47,147 bases of DNA from positions 87,564-134,710 of the forward strand of contig LPNG01000011.1 in assembly GCA_001543395.1 (NCBI GenBank), given 5' to 3'. The first letter of the stretch is position 1, and the number at the start of each line of letters is the position of its first letter. Shown in pieces: positions 13,825-21,340 of this stretch. A model generated the notes under the pieces. The model did not search any database. It saw nothing but the letters and a program-made list of their open reading frames with translations, and had not been told where the DNA came from. A program made the position numbers and the translations under genes. Origin of the DNA: Candidatus Alcium sp. F082 (GTDB taxonomy: Bacteria; Bacteroidota; Bacteroidia; Bacteroidales; F082).

Positions 13825-16401
13825 ATGTCCGATACAGTAAGACTGAAAATCAAGGTTGAAGACAATTTCGTGAACGTTGAGGCTGATGCCAACGATTTGC
13901 GAGATGCCATGAAGCAAGTTGTGGACGAGGCCGGAAAGGTGAATTCGTCGCTCATCAACAGCAACCAAATCGCCCAGGCCTTCGAGCAGATGAGTTCTGC
14001 TGTGCAGTCTCTCCAGTCTGTCATGCACGACCTCACGGATGCCTACGCGGTGCAGTCGGCAGCCGAAGCAAGGTTGGAGCAGGTCATGCGCAACACAATG
14101 GATGCCTCGGAAGCCGAAATCCAGTCAATCAAGGATTTGGCAGCGGCCCAACAGCAGCTGGGCATAGTGGGCGACGAAGTGCAACTGAGCGGTGCCCAGG
14201 AACTGGCCACCTACCTCAGCAAACAGGAAAGCCTCGAAGCCCTTATCCCGGTGATGAACGACATGATAGCCCAGCAATACGGCTACAATGCAAGTGCGGA
14301 ATCAGCGGTAACCATCGCCACTATGATGGGCAAAGTCCTCGACGGCCAGACCGGGGCTTTGTCGCGTTACGGCTACACCTTCACCGAGGCCCAGGAACAA
14401 ATCCTGAAGTTTGGTACCGAGGAGGAACGCGCCGCGACTTTGGCGGAAGTGGTCGAACAAAGCGTGGGCGGAATGAACGAGGCCTTGGCCGCCACACCTT
14501 ACGGGAAAATCGTCCAAGCCAACAACGCTTTTGGAGACCTGAAAGAAACACTGGGCATGATAGTCACTCCCGCGATGAATGTTGTGGATGGCATTGCCAG
14601 GATCACCATTGCAATCGCTGGAGTTGGGAAAGGCGCAGCAACCATCAAATCCCTGGTGGCCTCCATTAAATCCATGAAAGCGGCCACCAATGCGGCGACG
14701 GTGGCGCAGCATGGACTAAACGCGGCCATGAAAGCCAATATCTTCATAGCAGTGGCATCGGCGGTGGCGGCACTTGTGGCAGTTATCGTCAAGCTTACCA
14801 AGGAAAGCCGCGAGGCCGGCAAAGCTACGGAAGAACTGGCGACTGCCACGGAAGCCTACAAAAGCGTTTCAAGCGAAGCCAAGGCGGAAATAGACACTGA
14901 AATTGACGCATTGAAACGCCTGATGGATGCCGGAAAAGACACTACTGAAGCCGTCCAACACCTGAACGAGAAATACGGAGCGGCTTTCGGGTATTATAAG
15001 ACCGCTGCCGATTGGTACGACACCCTCACAAACAAGAGCATGGCTTATTGCCGACAGCTCGGCTACGAAGCAAAGGCGAAGTCATTAAGTGCGCAACTTG
15101 GAACATTGATTGTTGAAAGGGATGAATTGAAAGAAAAAATCGCATCTCATGAACCCGACTATGAATTGAATGACATAACGGCTGAATATTATGATGCGAA
15201 TGGCGGCTCTCTAATGGTGGATGAAAAAAGGCTGTCCAAACTTAATGAAAAGATAGCCTCAATGGAGGCTGAAATGAGGAAAGCCTTTGATGAAGCCGCA
15301 AGAGCATCCGATGAGTTGAATTCAAATGCCGGGGAGGTAGTTCAGACTTTAACATGGGAAGAAATGAGCTACGCCGACCTCGGCAAAGCCATCAACGACC
15401 AAAAAAAGAAGGTTGAGGGGCTGATTGGAGTTGACGATGTTGCGGCCAAGGCAGAAAAGGCCACATTGGATGCAATGACAGCCCGATACAATGCATTGGC
15501 CAGGGCATACGGACTTGCAAACAACCAGGCGCGACCTGCAACACAGAACGCCCAGGATGTAACAGCTCGCATCCCGGTAGAAATAGTACCAAACCTCAAG
15601 CCCATTAAACCAAATCTGTTGCAGCCCATCATCCAAACACTGGGCATGTACGACAGACAACTCCAGCAACTCCAGCAGCAACGCCTGAACGCATCAAGAG
15701 AGCAACTCCCGGCCATTGACGCGGAGATTGCCCGTGTAAAGCGGCTGCGTGATGAATTTGAAGGCGTGACCGAGGAAGTCCAAGAACTGGCGGCCACACC
15801 CATGCCCAAGTTCAGCGATGCATGGGGCGGCATCAAGGGCATCGGCAATTCCATCCGCGACATCACCAACGCACTCACCGAGAGCGAGGATGCCTGGACA
15901 ACCATCACGGGCCTCATTGACGGTTTCATTGGCCTTTTCCAAAGCTTCGAGCAGGTCGTGGAGATCATCAATGCCGTTTCTGCGGCCACCGAAACCATGG
16001 CGGCCACCAAGACCGCAGCTTCCTCACAGGTAGCGGCGGCCAACTCACTTGAGGCCACCACGAACACGGCGGTGGCGGCCACGGGCGCGGCAAGCGCAAT
16101 GGCGAACATCCCTTGGGTTGGCCCGGCTTTGGCCATTGCCGCAGTAGCGGCTGTCTTGGCATCGTTGATGAGCCTTCCCAAGTTTGCCAGTGGCGGACTC
16201 GTTTACGGCCCCACATTGGGTCTGATGGGTGAATATGGCGGCGCAAGTTCCAATCCTGAAGTCATAGCACCTCTGAGTAGGCTTCAGGCAATACTTGGGG
16301 CTGGCGGTGGCGGACGCACCCAAGTGGAGTTCCACATCAAAGGCCGCGAACTGGTGGGTATAATGAACAAACAGAACAACATATACCAAAGAAGCAATTA
16401 A
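13825..16401 (+). CDS. Tail tape measure protein
   Basis: 858 residues, the longest phage gene here. It has long helical, coiled-coil-like stretches at the N-terminus (LRDAMKQVVDEAGKVNSSL) and around 600-650 (QLQQLQQQRLNASREQL), hydrophobic segments at about 300-320 (ANIFIAVASAVAALVAVIV) and near 750-790 (VGPALAIAAVAAVLASLMSL), and a Gly-rich C-terminus with SGGLVYGPTLGLMGEYGG, a hallmark of tape measure C-termini. It sets tail length and forms part of the DNA injection path. At this length a tail of roughly 130 nm would be expected from the usual 1.5 Å per residue rule. It follows the chaperone pair by 33 bases. Confidence 0.92.
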   Translation: MSDTVRLKIKVEDNFVNVEADANDLRDAMKQVVDEAGKVNSSLINSNQIAQAFEQMSSAVQSLQSVMHDLTDAYAVQSAAEARLEQVMRNTMDASEAEIQSIKDLAAAQQQLGIVGDEVQLSGAQELATYLSKQESLEALIPVMNDMIAQQYGYNASAESAVTIATMMGKVLDGQTGALSRYGYTFTEAQEQILKFGTEEERAATLAEVVEQSVGGMNEALAATPYGKIVQANNAFGDLKETLGMIVTPAMNVVDGIARITIAIAGVGKGAATIKSLVASIKSMKAATNAATVAQHGLNAAMKANIFIAVASAVAALVAVIVKLTKESREAGKATEELATATEAYKSVSSEAKAEIDTEIDALKRLMDAGKDTTEAVQHLNEKYGAAFGYYKTAADWYDTLTNKSMAYCRQLGYEAKAKSLSAQLGTLIVERDELKEKIASHEPDYELNDITAEYYDANGGSLMVDEKRLSKLNEKIASMEAEMRKAFDEAARASDELNSNAGEVVQTLTWEEMSYADLGKAINDQKKKVEGLIGVDDVAAKAEKATLDAMTARYNALARAYGLANNQARPATQNAQDVTARIPVEIVPNLKPIKPNLLQPIIQTLGMYDRQLQQLQQQRLNASREQLPAIDAEIARVKRLRDEFEGVTEEVQELAATPMPKFSDAWGGIKGIGNSIRDITNALTESEDAWTTITGLIDGFIGLFQSFEQVVEIINAVSAATETMAATKTAASSQVAAANSLEATTNTAVAATGAASAMANIPWVGPALAIAAVAAVLASLMSLPKFASGGLVYGPTLGLMGEYGGASSNPEVIAPLSRLQAILGAGGGGRTQVEFHIKGRELVGIMNKQNNIYQRSN

Positions 16402-16403
16402 GA

Positions 16404-18701
16404 ATGAGCCTTGCATATACCACCCGGTTCCACAGCCTTGACAATGTTCCGTATGAAATCGAGATATATGTCGAAGGATTCAAGGGTCAGCCCATTGAAA
16501 TAAGTCTTGAGGGCGACGAGCCCTGCATAATTGATTGGCCGGAAACGGACAAGATGGATGTGGTTCAGTCGTCCACCTGCACACTGCGCGTGTCGAACGA
16601 AAGAGACCGGCAGATGATTCAGCTAATGGACGGAGGGGCGGCCTCAATATTCGTCTACAGGAACGGGAAGAAATACTGGCAGGGAACCATTGACGACTCG
16701 GTGTATGAGGAACCATACAGTTTCAAGACCGGATACGTCACCGAGATAACTTTCTCCGACTTCGGGTGTCTCAACCGTATTCCGTTTGAAGCCTCCGGAA
16801 GGCATACTGTCAATTATGTCATCAACCACTGCCTTGACGAATACAGTAACCTGACCTCTCTCCCCAGAGAAGAGCTCATATCTCTCAAAGACATAAAGAC
16901 CCAGCAACCCATAGCGCTGAATATGCTGTGGATCAATACCGACCGCTTCAAGAGCGACAACGAATCATGGGGAAAGATGACAAGCAGGCGCGATGTGCTG
17001 GAGGAGATCCTTCGCCCGCTCGGCCTGCGCATCATGCAAAAAAACGGGCAAATCCATATCTATGACATCGATTATCTCCGTGACCATGTCAAAATGCAAA
17101 ACAACATCGTCTGGAAAGGCACCGATGCTTACATAAGGGGCAGCGAGACCTTCGGCTGGTATGAGGTGTCGTTTGAGCATGATGCGGAAGAAACGCTTGC
17201 TGAAATACGGCCGGACAGCTTCGATGTCGGCGAAAGATACGGCACCATGTACCACGACGATGACTCTGACGAGACCGGAATCGGTTTCTATGTCCAGCTT
17301 AAGTCAGGGCAAATCGATTCCGGTATTGTTATTCCTGGAGCCACAACCCAATGGCGCTATTTCAACACCAGGTCGTTTTTGACCTCCAGCGATGACAAGG
17401 GATATGCCTGGCGAGTGCGTGCCTATGACAGAGTCCATCCCTCACAAATCCCGCCGCTCTATCTCGGTAACGAGACGGTTACGCATATTGCATCATCTGC
17501 GGGATCCCCTGTCGCAAGTACAATGTTCAAGATAGAGTCGGGCTACCTGCCCCTGGTTCCAGACAATGACCAATACCAACTGAGAATCAATCTCGATCTT
17601 CTCCTTTCGCCCAAACTCAACCCGTTTGAGGGCGATGGGGACTGGAATGTCGAATGGTCTAACCAAATACCGTCATACAAGAATTGGAAGGAGAAATTGC
17701 TGCAGGTTTATGTTCCCGTTAAGCTGGAACTTCTTGACGAACAGGGTGATGTACTGATGCATTATAGGAACACCAACAGGAATGGTTATTTCCCTGTAAG
17801 TTCCGGACAGGGCCAATGGGAAGCGGGAAGCGGTTCATACGGCGATATGCTATTGGCCTACTATAACGACGGGCTTGAAGAAACCGCCCTTGAAGGATGG
17901 GCCACCAACAAGCAAACCATGAACGCGTCCATAAAGTACCAGCCATCCCTATACAAGAAAAGGGCCGATGGAGAATATGTCCCCATGCCCTCGTCCGCCG
18001 GTGTTCTCAGACTTTCTGTCAGCAACTGCGTCTTTTCACCGAAGCAGGTGGAAAATCAGATGCTTGTCAACTTCAAACAATATATCTGTTGGCAGATGTA
18101 TCGCAACGCCAAGATAACGCTTGTCAAGGCCGATACGGTCGACGACAGCATCAATACTGATTCTCTATATGAGAGAGACATGGTTGGTAAATATGGAGAC
18201 AATACCAGCGAAACAGTGATGGCGGGAAGTTGGGACAAGGGTGTAGCACCTTCGTCACGAGGTCTATTTTTCGACAGCAACGGAATTGCATTCGAAAAAT
18301 TCCTCAAAGATGGATATATAAACCCTGCTACCCTTCAGTATCATCGCCTACGAAGTCTCGAAGACCAGACTTTCTATATACAACCCATTATTTCAGGCTC
18401 GGCCGAACTGGATGCCCAGTTCTTTGCCAAGCGCGAACGGAGCACGTCCGGAGTATTCCTCGTCACAGGACTCAGGCAAGATCTGCACCAAGCCACCGAA
18501 AAAGTGACAATGGCCCGCATCGCCAATGTCGGCGGATTCTGCTATGAGTACTCCTGGAGCGATGCAATTTGTGTCATGGAAGACTCATTGGTGTACGGGT
18601 ATGATTGGAGCAATCCAATATGCGTCAAGCAGCTCGTGCCTTATTCTTTTGCTTGGAACGACCCCATTTGTCAAGTGATAGACAAGAAACCTAATCAATA
18701 A
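16404..18701 (+). CDS. Tail hub / distal tail protein
   Basis: 765 residues, starting 2 bases after the tape measure stop. It opens MSLAYTTRFHSLDNVPYEIE, a beta-rich region with VSNERDRQMIQLMDGGAASI and YWQGTIDDSVYEEPYSFKTG, resembling the distal-tail/hub proteins of phages infecting Bacteroidota (recollection). The middle holds many aromatic beta segments. The C-terminus has three short related units, YEYSWSDAICV, YGYDWSNPICV and YSFAWNDPICQ, possibly strands of an attachment module. Position after the tape measure fits the hub that joins tube and tip. No peptidase motif is seen. Confidence 0.75.
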   Translation: MSLAYTTRFHSLDNVPYEIEIYVEGFKGQPIEISLEGDEPCIIDWPETDKMDVVQSSTCTLRVSNERDRQMIQLMDGGAASIFVYRNGKKYWQGTIDDSVYEEPYSFKTGYVTEITFSDFGCLNRIPFEASGRHTVNYVINHCLDEYSNLTSLPREELISLKDIKTQQPIALNMLWINTDRFKSDNESWGKMTSRRDVLEEILRPLGLRIMQKNGQIHIYDIDYLRDHVKMQNNIVWKGTDAYIRGSETFGWYEVSFEHDAEETLAEIRPDSFDVGERYGTMYHDDDSDETGIGFYVQLKSGQIDSGIVIPGATTQWRYFNTRSFLTSSDDKGYAWRVRAYDRVHPSQIPPLYLGNETVTHIASSAGSPVASTMFKIESGYLPLVPDNDQYQLRINLDLLLSPKLNPFEGDGDWNVEWSNQIPSYKNWKEKLLQVYVPVKLELLDEQGDVLMHYRNTNRNGYFPVSSGQGQWEAGSGSYGDMLLAYYNDGLEETALEGWATNKQTMNASIKYQPSLYKKRADGEYVPMPSSAGVLRLSVSNCVFSPKQVENQMLVNFKQYICWQMYRNAKITLVKADTVDDSINTDSLYERDMVGKYGDNTSETVMAGSWDKGVAPSSRGLFFDSNGIAFEKFLKDGYINPATLQYHRLRSLEDQTFYIQPIISGSAELDAQFFAKRERSTSGVFLVTGLRQDLHQATEKVTMARIANVGGFCYEYSWSDAICVMEDSLVYGYDWSNPICVKQLVPYSFAWNDPICQVIDKKPNQ

Positions 18702-18713
18702 AAACCAACCGAA

Positions 18714-19022
18714 ATGTCATACATCAACACAGGCTACGCACGCAACAAGACTCTTACAGTTGCAAAAGGGAGTTATTCCCACGCATACGACCTATGCGCC
18801 GGCTTTGTTTGGGAAGGCAAAACCTATCTGTCGCTTTCCAACGATGGCTTTGCCAAACTATCGGACGCTGAATACAAACAAAGGAGGGAAGCCTTCATCG
18901 CGTATGTATATTCCCTTGAGGAAGGCCTTCAGTCCGACTGCCCGGACATGACCGTTGGCAGCGTGGAATACAACACCACGCTTTGCCCGCTATCCAGTTC
19001 TCCGTCACAAGAGGAAGAATGA
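18714..19022 (+). CDS. Small phage protein after tail hub
   Basis: 102 residues, MSYINTGYARNKTLTVAKGS at the start, with LCAGFVWEGKTYLSLSNDGF and a helical YKQRREAFIAYVYSLEEG. There is no signal peptide or known motif. It sits at the end of the tail operon, 12 bases after the hub and before the hairpin at 19092-19144, so a tail-tip accessory role is plausible. Confidence 0.6.
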   Translation: MSYINTGYARNKTLTVAKGSYSHAYDLCAGFVWEGKTYLSLSNDGFAKLSDAEYKQRREAFIAYVYSLEEGLQSDCPDMTVGSVEYNTTLCPLSSSPSQEEE

Positions 19023-19091
19023 CAATTTCGGCGGTGGCCACAGAAAAGGCCTCCGCCTCCAAAGTCAGGCCCTTACCCCTGACAATGACAA

Positions 19092-19144
19092 AGGTGCCAA
19101 CACACCACGGCAGAGGCCGTAAGCCTCTCGGTGTGTTGGCACCT
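19092..19144. terminator. Long hairpin between tail operon and final cassette
   Basis: Fifteen-base perfect arms AGGTGCCAACACACC and GGTGTGTTGGCACCT enclose a second hairpin (AGAGGC / GCCTCT). It is followed on the plus strand by tattatttt. It likely ends the tail transcript or forms a structured leader for the next genes. A TATTTTTG element on the minus strand lies just beyond it (19170-19177). Confidence 0.65.
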
Positions 19145-19207
19145 ATTATTTTGTAAATGTAAGGGACTGCAAAAATAGAAAAAAACGACAACCTATAACA
19201 AACAAAG

Positions 19208-19351
19208 ATGAATTACAAAAAGAAAAGCTACACGTACCACCCGCAATACGGCATCGTGGTAATGTGCACAGACGAGCAGAACCAGATAGACACGTTCAAT
19301 CGTCTGAAGGAATTGAACCTTGGTCTAAAACTTAAAGTTGTAACGGTATGA
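19208..19351 (+). CDS. 47-residue protein at the head of the modification-like cassette
   Basis: MNYKKKSYTYHPQYGIVVMC begins this small protein, which continues TDEQNQIDTFNRLKELNLGL and ends LKVVTV. It is preceded by the leader aacaaacaaag and its TGA overlaps the next ATG (19348-19351), so it is translationally coupled to the ATPase-GNAT gene. The N-terminus is basic and aromatic, the rest amphipathic; a nucleic-acid-binding or adaptor role is possible. No known domain is recognised. Its coupling and clean start make it a likely real gene despite its size. Confidence 0.65.
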   Translation: MNYKKKSYTYHPQYGIVVMCTDEQNQIDTFNRLKELNLGLKLKVVTV

Positions 19352-20487
19352 AAATCGAAATCAACCACACATGCGAAGACTTCACCAGCTACAGGGCAGA
19401 GCGCGTGAAATCCCTCTTCAACGCCGAAACGGGCTACCAATGGCAGCACACGGCAGAACTGCCCATCGAGAACATGGACTGGCAAATCGGTCTCATCGTC
19501 GGAAGGTCGGGAAGCGGAAAAAGCAGCATCGGAAAGGCGATGTTCCCTGGTGTCCCGCTCTACGACCTTTATGCTGGATGGAACGAAGACCGTCCCATCA
19601 TCGACGACATCTGTCCCGATGGTGACTTTGACGCGGTGACGGGTGCACTGTCAGCCGTCGGCCTTGGTGATGTCCCGGCATGGCTGCGACCGTTCAAGGT
19701 GCTTTCAAACGGCGAGCAATTCAGGGCGGGGCTTGCACGTCTCGTTTGCGACAAGCCTGAAATCGCCGTCGTGGACGAGTTTACCAGCGTAATTGACCGC
19801 CAGATTGCCAAGATAGGCGCGGCGGCCTTTGCGAAGAGTTGGCGGCGCGGGAAAGGCAAAATCGTCCTGCTCACTCCGCACTTCGATGTGATTGAATGGT
19901 TGCAGCCCGATTGGGTTTACAACACAAACGAGGCGCGGTTCTACACCCGCGACTGCCTTCGGCAAAGACCTGAAATCGAACTCTCAATTTACAGAGTTCC
20001 GGGAACGAAATGGGGTTATTTTAAGCCACATTACTATTTAGATCTGCCCATGCCCATCGCGGCTCAGTATTTCATCTGCTTTGCCGATGACGAGCCTGTG
20101 GCACACCTTGCCGTTTGCCCGATGTTTCAAGGTGGACACTACCGGGCCACGCGCCTCGTGGTCATGCCGGAGTGGCAGGGCATTGGTGTGGGCACGGCTT
20201 TCTTGAATGAGGTTTGCAGGCTTCATCTTGAGGGCCAGGGACGGTGTGGGCGCAAATACACCACGTTGTTCCACACCTCGCATCCGCAACTCTGCCGTGC
20301 GCTCAGGAAGTCGCACAAATGGGTGCAGGTCAGTGGTGCGCTGAAGTTCGCCGACAAAAGCAAGTCCATCAAGACGCTCAGCCGGTCGGCAATCAATGGC
20401 GGCATGAAACACGGGAGCGGTGGCTTTGGCGGCCATTTCAGGGCGGTACAAGGGTTTGAATATATAGGAGACCAGGAACTATGTTAG
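19348..20487 (+). CDS. ABC-type ATPase fused to GNAT acyltransferase
   Basis: 379 residues. ATPase part: Walker A GRSGSGKSS (52-60), ABC signature LSNGEQ (119-124), Walker B IAVVDEF (139-145) and switch His in LLTPH (174-178). There is no membrane segment and no permease gene nearby, so it is not a transporter. From about 220 follows a GNAT fold with VVMPEWQGIGVGTAFL (271-286), the acyl-CoA-binding motif (Q-x-x-G-x-G). Phage Mu Mom is a GNAT-like DNA modifier encoded at the right end of its genome; this protein lies at the same end of a Mu-like prophage and next to a formyltransferase. A role in DNA-base or other anti-restriction modification is inferred, with the ATPase perhaps driving DNA access. 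Confidence 0.8.
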   Translation: MKIEINHTCEDFTSYRAERVKSLFNAETGYQWQHTAELPIENMDWQIGLIVGRSGSGKSSIGKAMFPGVPLYDLYAGWNEDRPIIDDICPDGDFDAVTGALSAVGLGDVPAWLRPFKVLSNGEQFRAGLARLVCDKPEIAVVDEFTSVIDRQIAKIGAAAFAKSWRRGKGKIVLLTPHFDVIEWLQPDWVYNTNEARFYTRDCLRQRPEIELSIYRVPGTKWGYFKPHYYLDLPMPIAAQYFICFADDEPVAHLAVCPMFQGGHYRATRLVVMPEWQGIGVGTAFLNEVCRLHLEGQGRCGRKYTTLFHTSHPQLCRALRKSHKWVQVSGALKFADKSKSIKTLSRSAINGGMKHGSGGFGGHFRAVQGFEYIGDQELC

Positions 20488-20990
20488 TGAGGATATTAGG
20501 ACAGACCACAACGCAGGCGTATATTGCCGCGAAGGAGGTCGTGGAAAGATGCGGCTGCACGGTGTTCCATGATTCGATGGAGTATCTGCCGGACATGGAG
20601 ATAGACCTGAACATCGCGCCGTTGCTGACGGAGAAGATCCCAACAGATGTAATCAAGGAGCCTCGCTTAGGCACGCTCATCTTTCATCCGTCACCGCTGC
20701 CGTATGGACGCGGTGCGGCATCCATCAAGTGGGCTTACAAAAGGAATGAAGCCGTGACCGCCGCGACATGGTTCTGGGCTGATGATGGCCTTGACACGGG
20801 CAATATCTGTGAGCAGGAAATCGTCAAAATAGACCACACCGTCAAGCCGCGACAATTCTACGAGCGTGACATAATCCCAGCTCTTTGTCGAACGCTTGAA
20901 CGCTGTTTAAGCAGCCTTCGAATAGGTCTTAAACGCGAAATAAAGCAGCAGGGCAAATACGCCACATTCGACAGAAAAGAGGGCTTATAA
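20481..20990 (+). CDS. Formyltransferase-family protein (10-formyl-THF dependent type)
   Basis: 169 residues, about the size of the catalytic N-terminal domain alone. FHPSPLPYGRGAASIKWA (about 74-91) is the H-P-S-x-L-P-x-x-R-G motif, and FWADDGLDTGNICEQE carries the second catalytic Asp. The Asn two residues before His in methionyl-tRNA formyltransferase and PurN is Ile here, as in the hydrolase domain of 10-formyl-THF dehydrogenase. It starts inside the ATPase-GNAT gene (7-base overlap) and ends before a strong terminator. It probably uses 10-formyl-tetrahydrofolate to formylate an amine made or carried by the cassette; the substrate is unknown. A housekeeping fmt is unlikely given its size and place. 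Confidence 0.78.
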   Translation: MLVRILGQTTTQAYIAAKEVVERCGCTVFHDSMEYLPDMEIDLNIAPLLTEKIPTDVIKEPRLGTLIFHPSPLPYGRGAASIKWAYKRNEAVTAATWFWADDGLDTGNICEQEIVKIDHTVKPRQFYERDIIPALCRTLERCLSSLRIGLKREIKQQGKYATFDRKEGL

Positions 20991-20993
20991 ACG

Positions 20994-21032
20994 AAGTGGG
21001 CGCATCGGGAAAAATCCGACGCGCCCACTTTT
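20994..21032 (+). terminator. Intrinsic terminator after the cassette
   Basis: Perfect 10-base arms AAGTGGGCGC and GCGCCCACTT with an inner TCGG/CCGA stem, followed by TT. It ends the last phage operon four bases after its stop codon. Confidence 0.85.
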
Positions 21033-21041
21033 GGAAAAAAT

Positions 21042-21078
21042 TGTACAATTCATTTTAGAAATGTGTACAATTCGTTTT
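21042..21078 (+). repeat. Paired 15-bp direct repeats near the prophage right end
   Basis: TGTACAATTCATTTT (21042-21056) and TGTACAATTCGTTTT (21064-21078), with starts 22 bp apart, about two helical turns. They follow the last phage terminator. Such phased repeats at the element end are what transposase-binding sites would look like. Function is inferred. Confidence 0.6.
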
Positions 21079-21125
21079 TTCGATTATAATAATTTTGTGC
21101 TTGCAAAAAAAAGTGGCACAAAATC

Positions 21126-21221
21126 ATGAGAACGATTAGGCATAATTTTTTCATTTTGTTTTCCTTTCTGTTTTTTATTGTTATTACTATATTTTATTTT
21201 CTTGATATAGATTATAAATAA
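21126..21221 (+). CDS. Possible 31-residue hydrophobic peptide
   Basis: ATG at 21126 encodes MRTIRHNFFILFSFLFFIVI, then TIFYFLDIDYK and stop: a basic start, one membrane-length segment and a polar tail. A TAATTTTG element (21090-21097) lies 28 bases upstream. It falls between the prophage end and the host gene at 21341. The region is very A/T-rich, which favours hydrophobic frames by chance, so this is a candidate only. The rest of the 350-base gap (20991-21340) holds two terminators and the paired repeats. Confidence 0.3.
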   Translation: MRTIRHNFFILFSFLFFIVITIFYFLDIDYK

Positions 21222-21263
21222 TAGGTAAAAGATGTCAAATAATTTTTATATTCTTGTATAAAG

Positions 21264-21292
21264 AAAGACTCCCGTAGAAAACGAGAGTCTTT
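21264..21292. terminator. Terminator hairpin downstream of the T9SS-sorted protein gene
   Basis: AAAGACTC (21264-21271) pairs with GAGTCTTT (21285-21292). It lies 49 bases beyond the stop of the minus-strand gene at 21341 and separates it from the prophage. Confidence 0.65.
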
Positions 21293-21340
21293 GGTTGGTA
21301 AAACGTCCTATTGATATTCCCTTTTTGATAGTGGGTAATC

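Larger units (their letters stand above)
1..21125. mobile_element. Mu-like (transposable-type) prophage, right-hand part
   Basis: A continuous set of phage structural, lysis and tail genes of Mu-related families with a siphovirus-like tail. The left boundary, integration/transposition genes and early region are outside the window. The right boundary is inferred to lie after the terminator at 20994-21032 and near the paired repeats at 21042-21078, because host-type AT-rich sequence and a secreted host protein follow. No tRNA or integrase is seen at the boundary, which fits transposition better than site-specific integration. The exact end base is not determined. Confidence 0.75.

Noticed and set aside
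18895..19191. 98-codon minus-strand frame through the hairpin at 19092-19144
   Set aside because: Most of it is the hairpin and the end of a plus-strand gene; the minus-strand promoter there more likely makes an RNA, if anything.
19348..20487. ABC transporter ATP-binding subunit
   Set aside because: No membrane component nearby and the ATPase is fused to an acyltransferase domain.
20990..21340. tRNA or att core at the prophage boundary
   Set aside because: No cloverleaf-like sequence or integrase is visible; a transposable type end is more consistent.
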